From positions 1-13,306 of the forward strand of contig JAEZYO010000125.1 of the NCBI GenBank assembly GCA_023419055.1: 13,306 nucleotides of DNA, written 5' to 3'. Origin of the DNA: Pseudomonadota bacterium. Lineage in GTDB: Bacteria; Myxococcota; Polyangia; Polyangiales; Polyangiaceae. Every line of letters starts with the position of its first letter. Position 1 is the first letter of the stretch. The notes under the pieces are model-generated. The model made no database searches. It was not told where the DNA came from and saw only the letters and a list, made by a program, of their open reading frames with translations. Positions 1 to 9,210 of the stretch are shown in pieces. Position numbers and translations under genes: made by a program.

Positions 1-944
<944 letters not shown>

Positions 945-952
945 CCGGCTCC

Positions 953-3439
<2,487 letters not shown>

Positions 3440-3449
3440 GTTCCGCGGC

Positions 3450-4583
3450 GTGCGGGGGTTCTTCGTCGCGCTAGGTCTTGCCTCGCTCGGCGCTCTGGCT
3501 TGCGCGGCGCGGGGCTCGGAGAAGCCGCCCGAGCCGTCGGCTCCTTCGACCCCGTCCGCGACTGGGCCCTCACCGTCGCACGCGGGAGAGCAAGAAGCGC
3601 CGGACGCCGGCCCCGCTTCGATCCCGACGAATGCTGGAGAGACGGGTTCGGCCCCGCCGAAGGTTGGGGAGGCGGCCGTGGAGGCCGCATTTCCCTTCGA
3701 CGTGGAGCGTGTGCTCGATGCCGGCGTCGTCGCGCTCTCGGTGGAACGCGCGCCACACGTGGCGGCGCTCTCGTCGGACAAGGCGTTCATTCATACGGGG
3801 AAGGGCTGGCAAGAGGTGGCCTTGCCGGCGCACCCGCACCTCAGCGGGACCGAGGGCGTGCGCGAGCTCTTCTACGGCCGCGACTACCGTCCGCGCCTGG
3901 TCGTCAACGTGGACGCCGCTACGGGACCCGATCGCTCGTACTTCCGCTGGTTGCCGGCAGGCTTCCGCGCGGCGCCCCACGAGCTCGGTCCGCTCGCGAG
4001 GAAGGCGCGCCCGATCGGGGCGGGGCCGTGTCCGAGCTGCACCGACAACCGGCTGGTCGCGGTGCTCGGCAACGAAGATCCGGAGATCATCTGTCGCCCG
4101 CGTGACGTGTGCGTGGTGAAGCGCGTCACGGGCTGGTCGACGTTTGCCGCGCCCGAGGACGTCCGTTACGCGGCGATCTTTCGAGGAAAGGCCTTTCTGC
4201 TCGCCGGGCGTTCCTTGCTCGCGGTCGAGGATGACAAGCGGGTCCAGGTGCTCTCCGATCAGGGGCCCTGGAGTGAGGCGCGCGGGCTCGCCGTGGTGGA
4301 CGGCGCGCTCTGGGTGCTCGACGCGAGCTCGAGCTTGTATCGATTCGAGCGAGGCGCGTTTCGCTCGTTCGTTTCACCCGTAGGCCCGCCGCGCGCACTC
4401 TGGGGCACGACCGAAGCGGCGCTCTGGGTGGGTGGGGAGCGGGGCCTCGGGCGCTTCGACGGCGAACGCTTCCTGATCGTTTCCGCCGTGCCGGGCGACG
4501 TGACGGCGCTCGGGGGGAGGGGCAAAGACGAGCTCTGGATCGGGGGCTCGACGGGCCTTCGTTGCGCAAAGCGTCGTCGCTGA
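3450..4583 (+). CDS. Putative lipoprotein with beta-propeller-like repeats
   Basis: 377 residues from GTG 3450. The N-terminus (basic MRG, then a hydrophobic stretch ending LGALAC) looks like a lipoprotein signal peptide with the lipidated Cys at residue 18. The -3 position is Ala rather than the preferred Leu, so the lipobox is relaxed. Residues about 20-75 form a Pro/Ser/Ala/Glu-rich linker typical of surface-exposed myxobacterial lipoproteins. The rest is beta-rich, with recurring blade-like motifs near the C-terminus (ALWVLD at 287, ALWVGG at 324, ELWIGG at 361, each followed by a Gly-rich turn), as in sensor or NHL-like propellers. Four cysteines (194, 197, 215, 221) could form disulfides or bind metal. 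It starts 10 nt after lon, so translation may be coupled to the clpX-lon transcript. No specific function is recognised; envelope quality control would be a guess from context only. Confidence 0.75.
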   Translation: MRGFFVALGLASLGALACAARGSEKPPEPSAPSTPSATGPSPSHAGEQEAPDAGPASIPTNAGETGSAPPKVGEAAVEAAFPFDVERVLDAGVVALSVERAPHVAALSSDKAFIHTGKGWQEVALPAHPHLSGTEGVRELFYGRDYRPRLVVNVDAATGPDRSYFRWLPAGFRAAPHELGPLARKARPIGAGPCPSCTDNRLVAVLGNEDPEIICRPRDVCVVKRVTGWSTFAAPEDVRYAAIFRGKAFLLAGRSLLAVEDDKRVQVLSDQGPWSEARGLAVVDGALWVLDASSSLYRFERGAFRSFVSPVGPPRALWGTTEAALWVGGERGLGRFDGERFLIVSAVPGDVTALGGRGKDELWIGGSTGLRCAKRRR

Positions 4584-4664
4584 GCCGGAGCTTCCGCGGA
4601 CCTCGCGCGCTCCGCGCAGCAAGCGGTTGCCAGAGGAGTCGTCTCCGGTGAGGATCGCCTCCCG

Positions 4665-5429
4665 ATGACTCGCACCTCCCGCCGATCGACCGTCATACCG
4701 GATCTCTCCGAGCTCGAGTCGCTCCGTGACGAGCTGCGCGTGCGCCTGCACCTCGCGAGCAAAGAGGCCAAGCAGCAGTGGGATCAGATCGAGCAGAGGT
4801 TGCTCGAGCTCGAGCGCCTGCTCGAGAACGAGAGCGGGAGCCTCAAGGGCGCGGCGGGGGACGTGGCCATGGCCGTGACGCGCGTCTTTGCCGATTTCAT
4901 GATGCGGCACCTGCCGTCGAGCGGCCCCGCCAAGGCCCCGGTGCACGACGCGATGCGGAAGCGCGTGTTCACGGTCGGCCAGGACGGCACGCTCGCCGCG
5001 GCGGCTCAGCTGATGTGGGAGAAGGACGTCGGCTGCCTTCCAGTCGTCGACGAGAGCGGCGTGGTGATCGCCATGATCACGGATCGCGACATTTGCATGG
5101 CCTCCTTCGTCCAGTGGGTGCACCTCGGAGACTCGAAGGTGTCGACCGCCATGTCGCGGAGCGTCTTCACCTGCTCGCCCGACGACGAGATCGGCGAAGC
5201 CGCCGAGGTCATGCGGCGCCACCAGGTGAGGCGGCTGCCCGTCGTCGACGCCGAGGGGCGTGCGGTCGGCCTGATCTCACTCGGAGACGTTGCGCGCTAC
5301 GTGCGCCTGCACACGCCGCGCGGCACCTCGAACCTCTCCGAAGCCCAGGTCGCCGAGGCCTTCGTGGCGATCTGCGAGCCCCGCGTTCGCTCGATCCCTC
5401 CGCCTCCTCCGGCTGGCCCCATCGACTAA
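4665..5429 (+). CDS. Double CBS-domain protein with N-terminal coiled coil
   Basis: 254 residues. Residues about 15-60 are a charged helical segment with heptad-like Leu/Ile spacing (LLELERLLENE), probably a dimerising coiled coil. Two CBS domains follow, at about 93-151 (VHDAMRKRVFTV ... GCLPVVDESG ... MITDRDIC) and 159-214 (VSTAMSRSVFTC ... RRLPVVDAEG ... GLISLGDVARYV). A Pro-rich tail ends the protein. CBS pairs (Bateman modules) usually bind adenosine nucleotides such as AMP, ATP or S-adenosylmethionine and regulate a partner. Here no catalytic or channel domain is fused, so it is probably a stand-alone cytoplasmic energy or redox sensor. ATG 4665 is preceded by GAGGA (4650-4654), 10 nt upstream, a weakly spaced ribosome binding site. 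The 81-nt gap after the lipoprotein gene suggests its own promoter or loose operon membership. The ligand cannot be predicted. Confidence 0.88.
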   Translation: MTRTSRRSTVIPDLSELESLRDELRVRLHLASKEAKQQWDQIEQRLLELERLLENESGSLKGAAGDVAMAVTRVFADFMMRHLPSSGPAKAPVHDAMRKRVFTVGQDGTLAAAAQLMWEKDVGCLPVVDESGVVIAMITDRDICMASFVQWVHLGDSKVSTAMSRSVFTCSPDDEIGEAAEVMRRHQVRRLPVVDAEGRAVGLISLGDVARYVRLHTPRGTSNLSEAQVAEAFVAICEPRVRSIPPPPPAGPID

Positions 5430-5497
5430 CGCCGCTCCCTGATTCGGGTGCGCCGAGCCGCTCTCGGGCGAGGGTCGCGCTGCGTGCGGCGCTCGAC

Positions 5498-5854
5498 TCA
5501 ATCGCCGAAGGTGTCGCCGTCGTGGCCCCAGAGGTAACCTTCGGCGTTCGTGAACTCGATGTAGATGCGGTCGGGCTTGATGCCGAGCGCTGCTCCGACG
5601 AGCGGGCAGAGCGTCGCCGAGAGCGCGCGCGTGCGCTCACTCGTGAACCGCCCGACGTTCTTGATCTCGACGTAGGCGGCCGGCGCATCACTCCCACCGA
5701 AGGTCATGGCGGCGGGTGCGTCGAGGCACGTCATCACGTACGCCTCGGGCTTGGCGAGCTCCTTGGCGAGGAGCTTCGAGAGGTCTGCGAGAAGGCGGCG
5801 CGCCGCGCTCGGATCGATCGGTGACGCGGAACAGACGACTCTTGCTAGCGGCAT
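5498..5854 (-). CDS. MIF-like tautomerase (macrophage migration inhibitory factor homologue)
   Basis: 118 residues from ATG at 5854. The frame is open upstream to 6139, but the conserved domain starts exactly at MPLARVV, so the shorter start is chosen. After Met removal the N-terminal Pro1 is the catalytic base of the tautomerase superfamily. Family features visible: a Lys-Pro pair in AKPEAYV corresponding to MIF Lys32-Pro33, the AMTFGGSDAP segment matching MIF AFGGSSEP, IKPDRIYIEF matching ISPDRVYINY, and the C-terminal GYLWGHDGDTF matching the VGWNNSTF end. MIF's CxxC pair is absent (Ala and Val at those sites), so the thiol-oxidoreductase activity is not expected. The position of MIF Tyr95 is Phe here. 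The likely activity is keto-enol tautomerisation of phenylpyruvate-like substrates; the physiological substrate is unknown. A G-rich run (GGGGGC) just upstream may act as a weak ribosome binding site. It converges with the CBS gene across a 68-nt gap. Confidence 0.9.
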   Translation of the reverse strand: MPLARVVCSASPIDPSAARRLLADLSKLLAKELAKPEAYVMTCLDAPAAMTFGGSDAPAAYVEIKNVGRFTSERTRALSATLCPLVGAALGIKPDRIYIEFTNAEGYLWGHDGDTFGD

Positions 5855-6185
5855 GCGCCCCCGCATCTCACGTGCGCGAAGGTGCGTCGAGCGCTCGGTC
5901 AGGAGGGCAGGAGCGTCACCCTCGGCGCTGAGCGGGCCGCGCGCCGACCGCGAAGCCCGAGCTCCGGCCGGCCGCTCTGTTTCGATCGTGTAACAGAGTA
6001 GGTTGATGAAGGCGCCGTTCACACTCCGGAAAGAGAGCGCGGCCCTCCGAGCAGTGAACGCACACTCGAATTGCGCAACGTATTTGGAGCGGCGAGCGCG
6101 GGCTCTGCGTTCACAACTTGCGAAGAAGTGTCTCCACATCTCGTGGAGTCAGTGTGAGCAGCCTGTGGACTACTCGTTGATTACC
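5855..6185. other. Intergenic stretch upstream of the MIF-like gene
   Basis: About 330 nt between the MIF-like start and the hairpin next to tRNA-Val. Open frames exist on both strands (upstream extension of the MIF frame to 6139 on minus; a 75-codon frame 6003-6230 on plus), but their translations are Arg/Ala/Ser-rich without recognisable motifs, and neither has a convincing ribosome binding site. The right half (about 5990-6185) is visibly less GC-rich than its surroundings, as expected of non-coding or regulatory DNA in such a genome. I found no convincing promoter for the MIF-like gene. Confidence 0.5.
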
Positions 6186-6228
6186 CCTCGGGTTGTGCTC
6201 GAATCAAACCGAGCAAACGAGGCTTTTT
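6186..6228 (+). terminator. Hairpin with T-run, possible terminator (plus direction)
   Basis: Nested inverted repeats cctcg (6186-6190)/cgagg (6218-6222) and gctcg (6197-6201)/cgagc (6210-6214) are followed by C and five Ts (6224-6228). The T-run favours the plus direction, but no plus-strand gene lies just upstream. On the minus strand the same hairpin begins 9 nt after tRNA-Val without a T-run, so it could mark the tRNA 3' end. Confidence 0.3.
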
Positions 6229-6230
6229 AG

Positions 6231-6302
6231 TGGGCGGGACAGGGGTCGAACCTGCGACATCCGGCTTGTAAGGCCAGCGCTCTACCGCTGAGCTACCCGC
6301 CC
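6231..6302 (-). tRNA. tRNA-Val (anticodon UAC)
   Basis: Read on the minus strand, the cloverleaf is complete: acceptor GGGCGGG (6302-6296) pairs with CCCGCCC (6238-6232); the D arm is GCTC/GAGC; the anticodon stem is CTGGC/GCCGG with loop CTTACAA, giving anticodon TAC (valine, GUA codons); the T arm is GCAGG/CCTGT with loop TTCGACC. The discriminator base is A (6231). The 3' CCA is not encoded and must be added after transcription. One G-U pair closes the T stem. Confidence 0.96.
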
Positions 6303-6319
6303 GTGAAACGGGGTGGCGG

Positions 6320-6348
6320 ACCCTACTACGTGACGGCTGGACCGCCAA
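6320..6348 (-). promoter_or_regulatory. Candidate promoter of tRNA-Val
   Basis: On the minus strand TTGGCG (6348-6343) and TAGGGT (6325-6320) are separated by 17 nt. Transcription would start near 6313, about 11 nt before the mature tRNA 5' end. The -35 matches four and the -10 three consensus bases; spacing and position are what make it credible. Confidence 0.4.
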
Positions 6349-6413
6349 CACTCCGGAGAGTCGGACGTGGGTTGGCGTGGATTTTTGCGTCGATCTAGAG
6401 GATAAAAACTCGA

Positions 6414-6443
6414 TTGACGCTCGTCTCGGGGTGAGGCTCTTAG
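6414..6443 (+). promoter_or_regulatory. Weak candidate promoter of the 6533 gene
   Basis: TTGACG (6414-6419, five of six -35 consensus bases) lies just after an A/T-rich patch (6381-6409, with runs of T and A) that could act as an UP element or belong to another promoter. The expected -10 position (6437-6443) holds only ctcttag, a poor match, so the assignment is tentative. Confidence 0.25.
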
Positions 6444-6532
6444 GTTCGCGACGCGTCGCACCGTTTCTACTGGCGTGAGGTTGAGGGGCCCGCGCCAGAC
6501 CCGAGCGACAGTTTGAGATGAAAGGAACCAGG

Positions 6533-6904
6533 ATGTACCAAGTTCAAGGCGCCGACACCGATGCTAACTTCCGCGAGTACCGCACTGCCCTCGTCGAGCG
6601 CTGCCGTGCAGAGCTCGGTGCCGCGCTCGTCCCTGGTGAGGTGGGTATCATCGTCGATCCCACGGGTGACGCTTTTGCTCAGGGGATTTGTCGCATGCTC
6701 GGCGCCTCCGAGAACGAGGTCACGTGCGCCTGTATCCCCGCCGCGAGCCTGGCCGCGGGCCTCCGCGCTTCGCAGCCCGATCTCGCCCGCGCGCTGAGTG
6801 ACACTCCACCCTTTGGGATGGGATGGATCGTCGTGGTGGGGCGCGGCGCCGCGGCGCTCGCACTGATGCCACAGGAACGCACCGAGCGAGCGCTCTTGAA
6901 CTGA
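6533..6904 (+). CDS. Hypothetical protein, small alpha/beta, function unknown
   Basis: 123 residues from ATG 6533. An in-frame ATG at 6518 exists, but AAGGA (6522-6526) sits 6 nt before 6533, an ideal Shine-Dalgarno sequence that settles the start. This is one of the strongest ribosome binding sites in the window and suggests high expression. The sequence begins MYQVQGADTD and alternates helices and strands: an acidic/Arg helix (about 10-30), a strand GIIVDP followed by TGDAFAQGICRML, a Cys-containing strand EVTCACIP, an Ala-rich helix, and a final hydrophobic strand GWIVVVGRGAAALALMP. No signal peptide or membrane segment is evident; it is probably cytosolic. I do not recognise the family. 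It stands alone between tRNA-Val (divergent) and the convergent transporter, with a GC-rich hairpin after its stop. Confidence 0.75.
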   Translation: MYQVQGADTDANFREYRTALVERCRAELGAALVPGEVGIIVDPTGDAFAQGICRMLGASENEVTCACIPAASLAAGLRASQPDLARALSDTPPFGMGWIVVVGRGAAALALMPQERTERALLN

Positions 6905-6932
6905 CCCCGATCGGGGGGACGCGCGCCAGGCC

Positions 6933-6951
6933 CGCAGCCCGGGCGGCTGCG
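6933..6951. terminator. GC-rich hairpin between convergent genes
   Basis: Perfect 7-bp arms cgcagcc (6933-6939) and ggctgcg (6945-6951) with a 5-nt loop lie in the 56-nt gap between the stops of the 6533 gene and the transporter. There is no T-run on either side, so it would be an atypical, possibly bidirectional terminator. A separate 12-nt palindrome (6905-6916) directly follows the first stop. Confidence 0.35.
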
Positions 6952-6960
6952 CGAGAAGCC

Positions 6961-7932
6961 TCAGCGAGTCACGGTGCTCTGGTGAGGGGCGATATTGGTC
7001 GGCCGCCCGAGGGCCACGAGGGTGGCGCCGGCGAGGACCAGTAGAGCCCCCAGCACCTGCGGCAAAGTCACCGGCTCTCCGAGGAAGACGTGAGCGAGGA
7101 ACACGGTGGAGACCGGACCCACCGTGCCGACGATGCCGGCCGGGCCGGAGCCGATGCGGCGGATGCCCGCCGCGAGCAGGAACGTGGGAAGCACCGTGGC
7201 GAGGAACGCGAGCAAGAGCCCGAGCTCGTAGACCTCGCGCGGTAACCCCGTGACGCTTCGCCCTGCGACCGCCGCGTGCCCGAGCGTGCAGAGCGCCGAG
7301 ACGGAGAGCGCGAGCGCGGTGAAGCGCTCGGAGCCCACCCTCGGGATCAGCTGTCCGCTCCCGACCAGGTACACCGCGTACACGACTGCACTCGCGAAGA
7401 CCAGCATCGCGCCTAGCGCAACGTCGTCACCGCCGTGGCCTACCTCGCTTCTGAAGACGACCGCGATGCCGACGTAGGTGAGGATCAGCGCAACGACCTG
7501 GACGCGCGTCAGGCGGCGCCCGAAGAGCAGCGCCTCGAAGAGGGCTACCAGCGTCGGATAGACGAACAGGATCAGCCGCTCGAGGCCGGCCGAAATGTGC
7601 TGCAGGCCGAGGAAATCGAACAGACTGGCCAAGTAGTACCCAATCACCCCGAGCAGTGCGATCGCAGCGAGCTCGCGTCGGGTGAGCGGCCGCGCCTCGC
7701 TTCGCGACCGTGCGGCGAGGACGAGCAAGTAGACGGGCAGCGCGAAGCCCATGCGGAGGGCGAGGACTTGCAAGGCGTCCACGCCGTGCTGGTACGCGAG
7801 CTTCGCCATCACCGCCTTGGCCGAGAAGGCGATCGCCGACACCACCACGAAGCCGACCCCGACGACGAAGCTCGCTCTCGAAGGGCTCGTCGCCGCGATG
7901 GCGAGGGCTCGGCCGGACGGCTCGCTTGCCAT
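6961..7932 (-). CDS. EamA/DMT-family inner-membrane transporter
   Basis: 323 residues from ATG at 7932. The frame is open further upstream (GTG 8001, ATG 7947), but those starts add a basic, unconserved leader, while 7932 has a close GGAAG element just upstream. The protein is strongly hydrophobic with about ten predicted membrane segments arranged as two EamA repeats. The first starts at FVVGVGFVVVSAIAF and includes the family-like segment GYYLASLFDFLGLQHISAG and the FVYPTLVALFEALL helix; the second starts at ALGAMLVFASAVVYAVYL and ends with the typical GPVSTVFLAHVFLGEP and LGALLVLAGATLVAL helices. Drug/metabolite transporters of this type export amino acids, metabolites or small drugs by secondary transport; the substrate cannot be told from sequence. 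It converges with the 6533 gene and is divergent from tRNA-Asp. Confidence 0.92.
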   Translation of the reverse strand: MASEPSGRALAIAATSPSRASFVVGVGFVVVSAIAFSAKAVMAKLAYQHGVDALQVLALRMGFALPVYLLVLAARSRSEARPLTRRELAAIALLGVIGYYLASLFDFLGLQHISAGLERLILFVYPTLVALFEALLFGRRLTRVQVVALILTYVGIAVVFRSEVGHGGDDVALGAMLVFASAVVYAVYLVGSGQLIPRVGSERFTALALSVSALCTLGHAAVAGRSVTGLPREVYELGLLLAFLATVLPTFLLAAGIRRIGSGPAGIVGTVGPVSTVFLAHVFLGEPVTLPQVLGALLVLAGATLVALGRPTNIAPHQSTVTR

Positions 7933-8056
7933 GCTCTTCCGGACCATAAGGAAACGCCAGCGCACGCGGCAGGGGCAGGTCCCCGAAGAGGGCAGGGACA
8001 CAGCGCACGGTCACGGGTCATCCCGTACCACCGGCCGCCGCATGCTTTCCGCCTTC

Positions 8057-8083
8057 TTCACACGAAGATGCGCATCGTGTGAA
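8057..8083. promoter_or_regulatory. 27-bp dyad-symmetric element (possible operator)
   Basis: Perfect 9-bp inverted arms ttcacacga (8057-8065) and tcgtgtgaa (8075-8083) flank a 9-nt centre. The centre itself overlaps a 10-bp palindrome gatgcgcatc (8067-8076). The element sits between the divergent transporter gene and the tRNA-Asp promoter, just upstream of the -35 box. It has no T-run and looks more like a protein-binding site than a terminator. Confidence 0.4.
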
Positions 8084-8090
8084 AACCTTC

Positions 8091-8118
8091 TTGTCGAGGA
8101 CCTCGTCTGTGGTATGTA
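8091..8118 (+). promoter_or_regulatory. Candidate promoter of tRNA-Asp
   Basis: TTGTCG (8091-8096) and TATGTA (8113-8118) are 16 nt apart. A start near 8125 would leave about 7 nt before the mature tRNA at 8132. Position relative to the tRNA is the main support. Confidence 0.45.
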
Positions 8119-8131
8119 GCCGGCCCGCCTC

Positions 8132-8206
<75 letters not shown>

Positions 8207-8207
8207 A

Positions 8208-8245
8208 AAAAGAGCCCGCTGTAAAAGGCGGGCTCTTTTACTTTT
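8208..8245 (+). terminator. Intrinsic terminator of tRNA-Asp
   Basis: A perfect 12-bp stem, aaaagagcccgc (8208-8219) with gcgggctctttt (8228-8239) and an 8-nt loop, is followed by a T-rich tract ending about 8245. It begins 3 nt after the tRNA and, with its A/T-flanked arms, could also work in the reverse direction. This is the clearest terminator in the window. Confidence 0.93.
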
Positions 8246-8602
8246 GTCCTACTCGAGTTGGGACGTTTCGGTCGACTCGCGCGCCGGAAGCTGAGGTGCC
8301 CGACGGTGTCACCTCCTCCGCGGCGCCATCGTCTCGAACGGCCATTCAGCTGAGCCCGCTCGCACGCTTCGTGAGGTCACTTGCTCCGGGGTTCGGTGTG
8401 CGGTGCCGTCGCACCGCAGCAGGTGTTACGAGACAAACGCCTCGACGCCATCGTCGAGGGTGATTCAGGCTGGGAGCGCGTAGCGGTGCGAAGCAGTGCG
8501 CTTTCAAGGCGCCATCACCCGTCCATCTCATCGGCGCCGTGATGTCGAGCTGAGTCGGCGGAGTGGCTCGCGCCGTGCGACTCCCTGCGCAAACCATGAG
8601 CG
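8246..8602. other. Gene-free stretch rich in perfect hairpins
   Basis: No credible gene is visible. The only longer frame (minus, 8346-8597) is Arg/Pro/Ala-rich with no recognised motif or start signal. The stretch does hold several exact inverted repeats: tgcggtgc/gcaccgca (8399-8418, 4-nt loop), cctcgacg/cgtcgagg (8440-8459, 4-nt loop), gggtgat (8458-8464)/atcaccc (8514-8520), and an internal stem 8472-8480/8497-8505 that uses some G-U pairs. This may be a structured RNA, a dispersed repeat, or chance pairing in GC-rich DNA. Confidence 0.5.
8399..8520. ncRNA. Candidate structured RNA or dispersed repeat element
   Basis: Two short hairpins, each with 8-bp perfect arms and a tetranucleotide loop, are spaced about 21 nt apart. 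They precede a longer stem formed by 8458-8464 and 8514-8520 that encloses the 8472-8505 stem. The second hairpin shares bases 8458-8459 with the longer stem, so the two may be alternative states. No promoter or known RNA family is recognised, and the strand is undetermined. Confidence 0.2.
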
Positions 8603-9068
8603 ATGAAAGATGGGGCGCGAGCCGTGAACGTTCGCCGAGGAGGCCCGCGTCCGATCAACCTGCGGGCTTTCGATTGCGGCGCTCATGCGCTGCGCCCCGC
8701 TTGGGGTGAACCAAGGATCGCCTTGATTGCAGCGGCCAGCGTGTTCGACTCCCAGGCGTTCGATCCAGCGTGGTCGCGCGACGCTGAGCAGGTGCTCGAA
8801 GAGGGGATCGGCACGCTGGAGCCGGTTGCAGGAGTGACGGTCGGGAAAGTGGAGTGTCGAAGTTCCTTGTGTCGCTTCGAAATCACGCAGATGCGGGCCG
8901 GACAAGCGGACACGTTCCTCTGCGATTTTCTCCATTCGAGTGTGTGGCACGGAGCGGGAATGGCGGTGCGCGACGCCGAAGAACCCGGAGAGGTCAGGAC
9001 GGGTCGGCGTCTATCTCGCGAAGGAGGGGACCGAGATCCCTCGTTTCAGCGACGTGCAGCCGGGTTAG
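8603..9068 (+). pseudogene. Frameshifted remnant of a small Cys-containing hypothetical protein
   Basis: From about 8741 the frame gives a well-formed segment: VFDSQAFDPAWSRDAEQVL, a helix, then VGKVECRSSLCRFEI with a CRSSLCR motif and a Cys-containing helix to AVRDAEE. This resembles small proteins with a Cys-Arg-x-x-Leu-Cys motif that I recall from Polyangia genomes (not verified). Beyond about 8990 this frame becomes Arg-rich nonsense to a stop at 9130, while the +1 frame gives RVGVYLAKEGTEIPRF and stops at 9068, a much better continuation. A single extra base (or loss of two) around 8985-9005 would explain the switch. The N-terminal 45 codons (8603-8740) also look poor, so the true start may lie elsewhere or the 5' end may be decayed. 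A sequencing error is the alternative to a true pseudogene. Function unknown. Confidence 0.42.
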
Positions 9069-9210
9069 ACAGAACGGTTGGACCAGCCTCCTGCGTGCGG
9101 CTCTGCGCCTCGAGTAGGCGCCGGCGCTAGGTCATTCCGGGAAAATCGCGCGCTCTCGACGTGCCGGCGGTGAGCTAGGATAGGGCGGCTCACGAGGAGC
9201 CTCGCCACCG

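Noticed and set aside
4778..5824. 348-codon plus-strand frame overlapping the CBS gene and the MIF-like gene
   Set aside because: Arg/Gly/His-rich nonsense in a shifted frame. The CBS and MIF frames carry the conserved motifs.
5855..6139. Upstream 95-codon extension of the MIF-like frame
   Set aside because: The family starts at Met-Pro with Pro1 catalytic. An extension would abolish the N-terminal proline, and its sequence is basic low complexity.
6003..6230. 75-codon plus-strand frame ending at tRNA-Val
   Set aside because: No ribosome binding site, no recognisable motif, and it ends by chance inside the tRNA-flanking hairpin.
7435..8082. 215-codon plus-strand frame opposite the EamA transporter
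   Set aside because: Asp/Glu/Arg/Gln-rich translation is the mirror of a membrane protein read backwards. The minus frame has clear membrane helices.
8346..8597. 83-codon minus-strand frame in the hairpin-rich gap
   Set aside because: Arg/Pro/Ala-rich translation with no domain; the inverted repeats lie within it, arguing against coding. Retained only as a possible repeat family to be searched.
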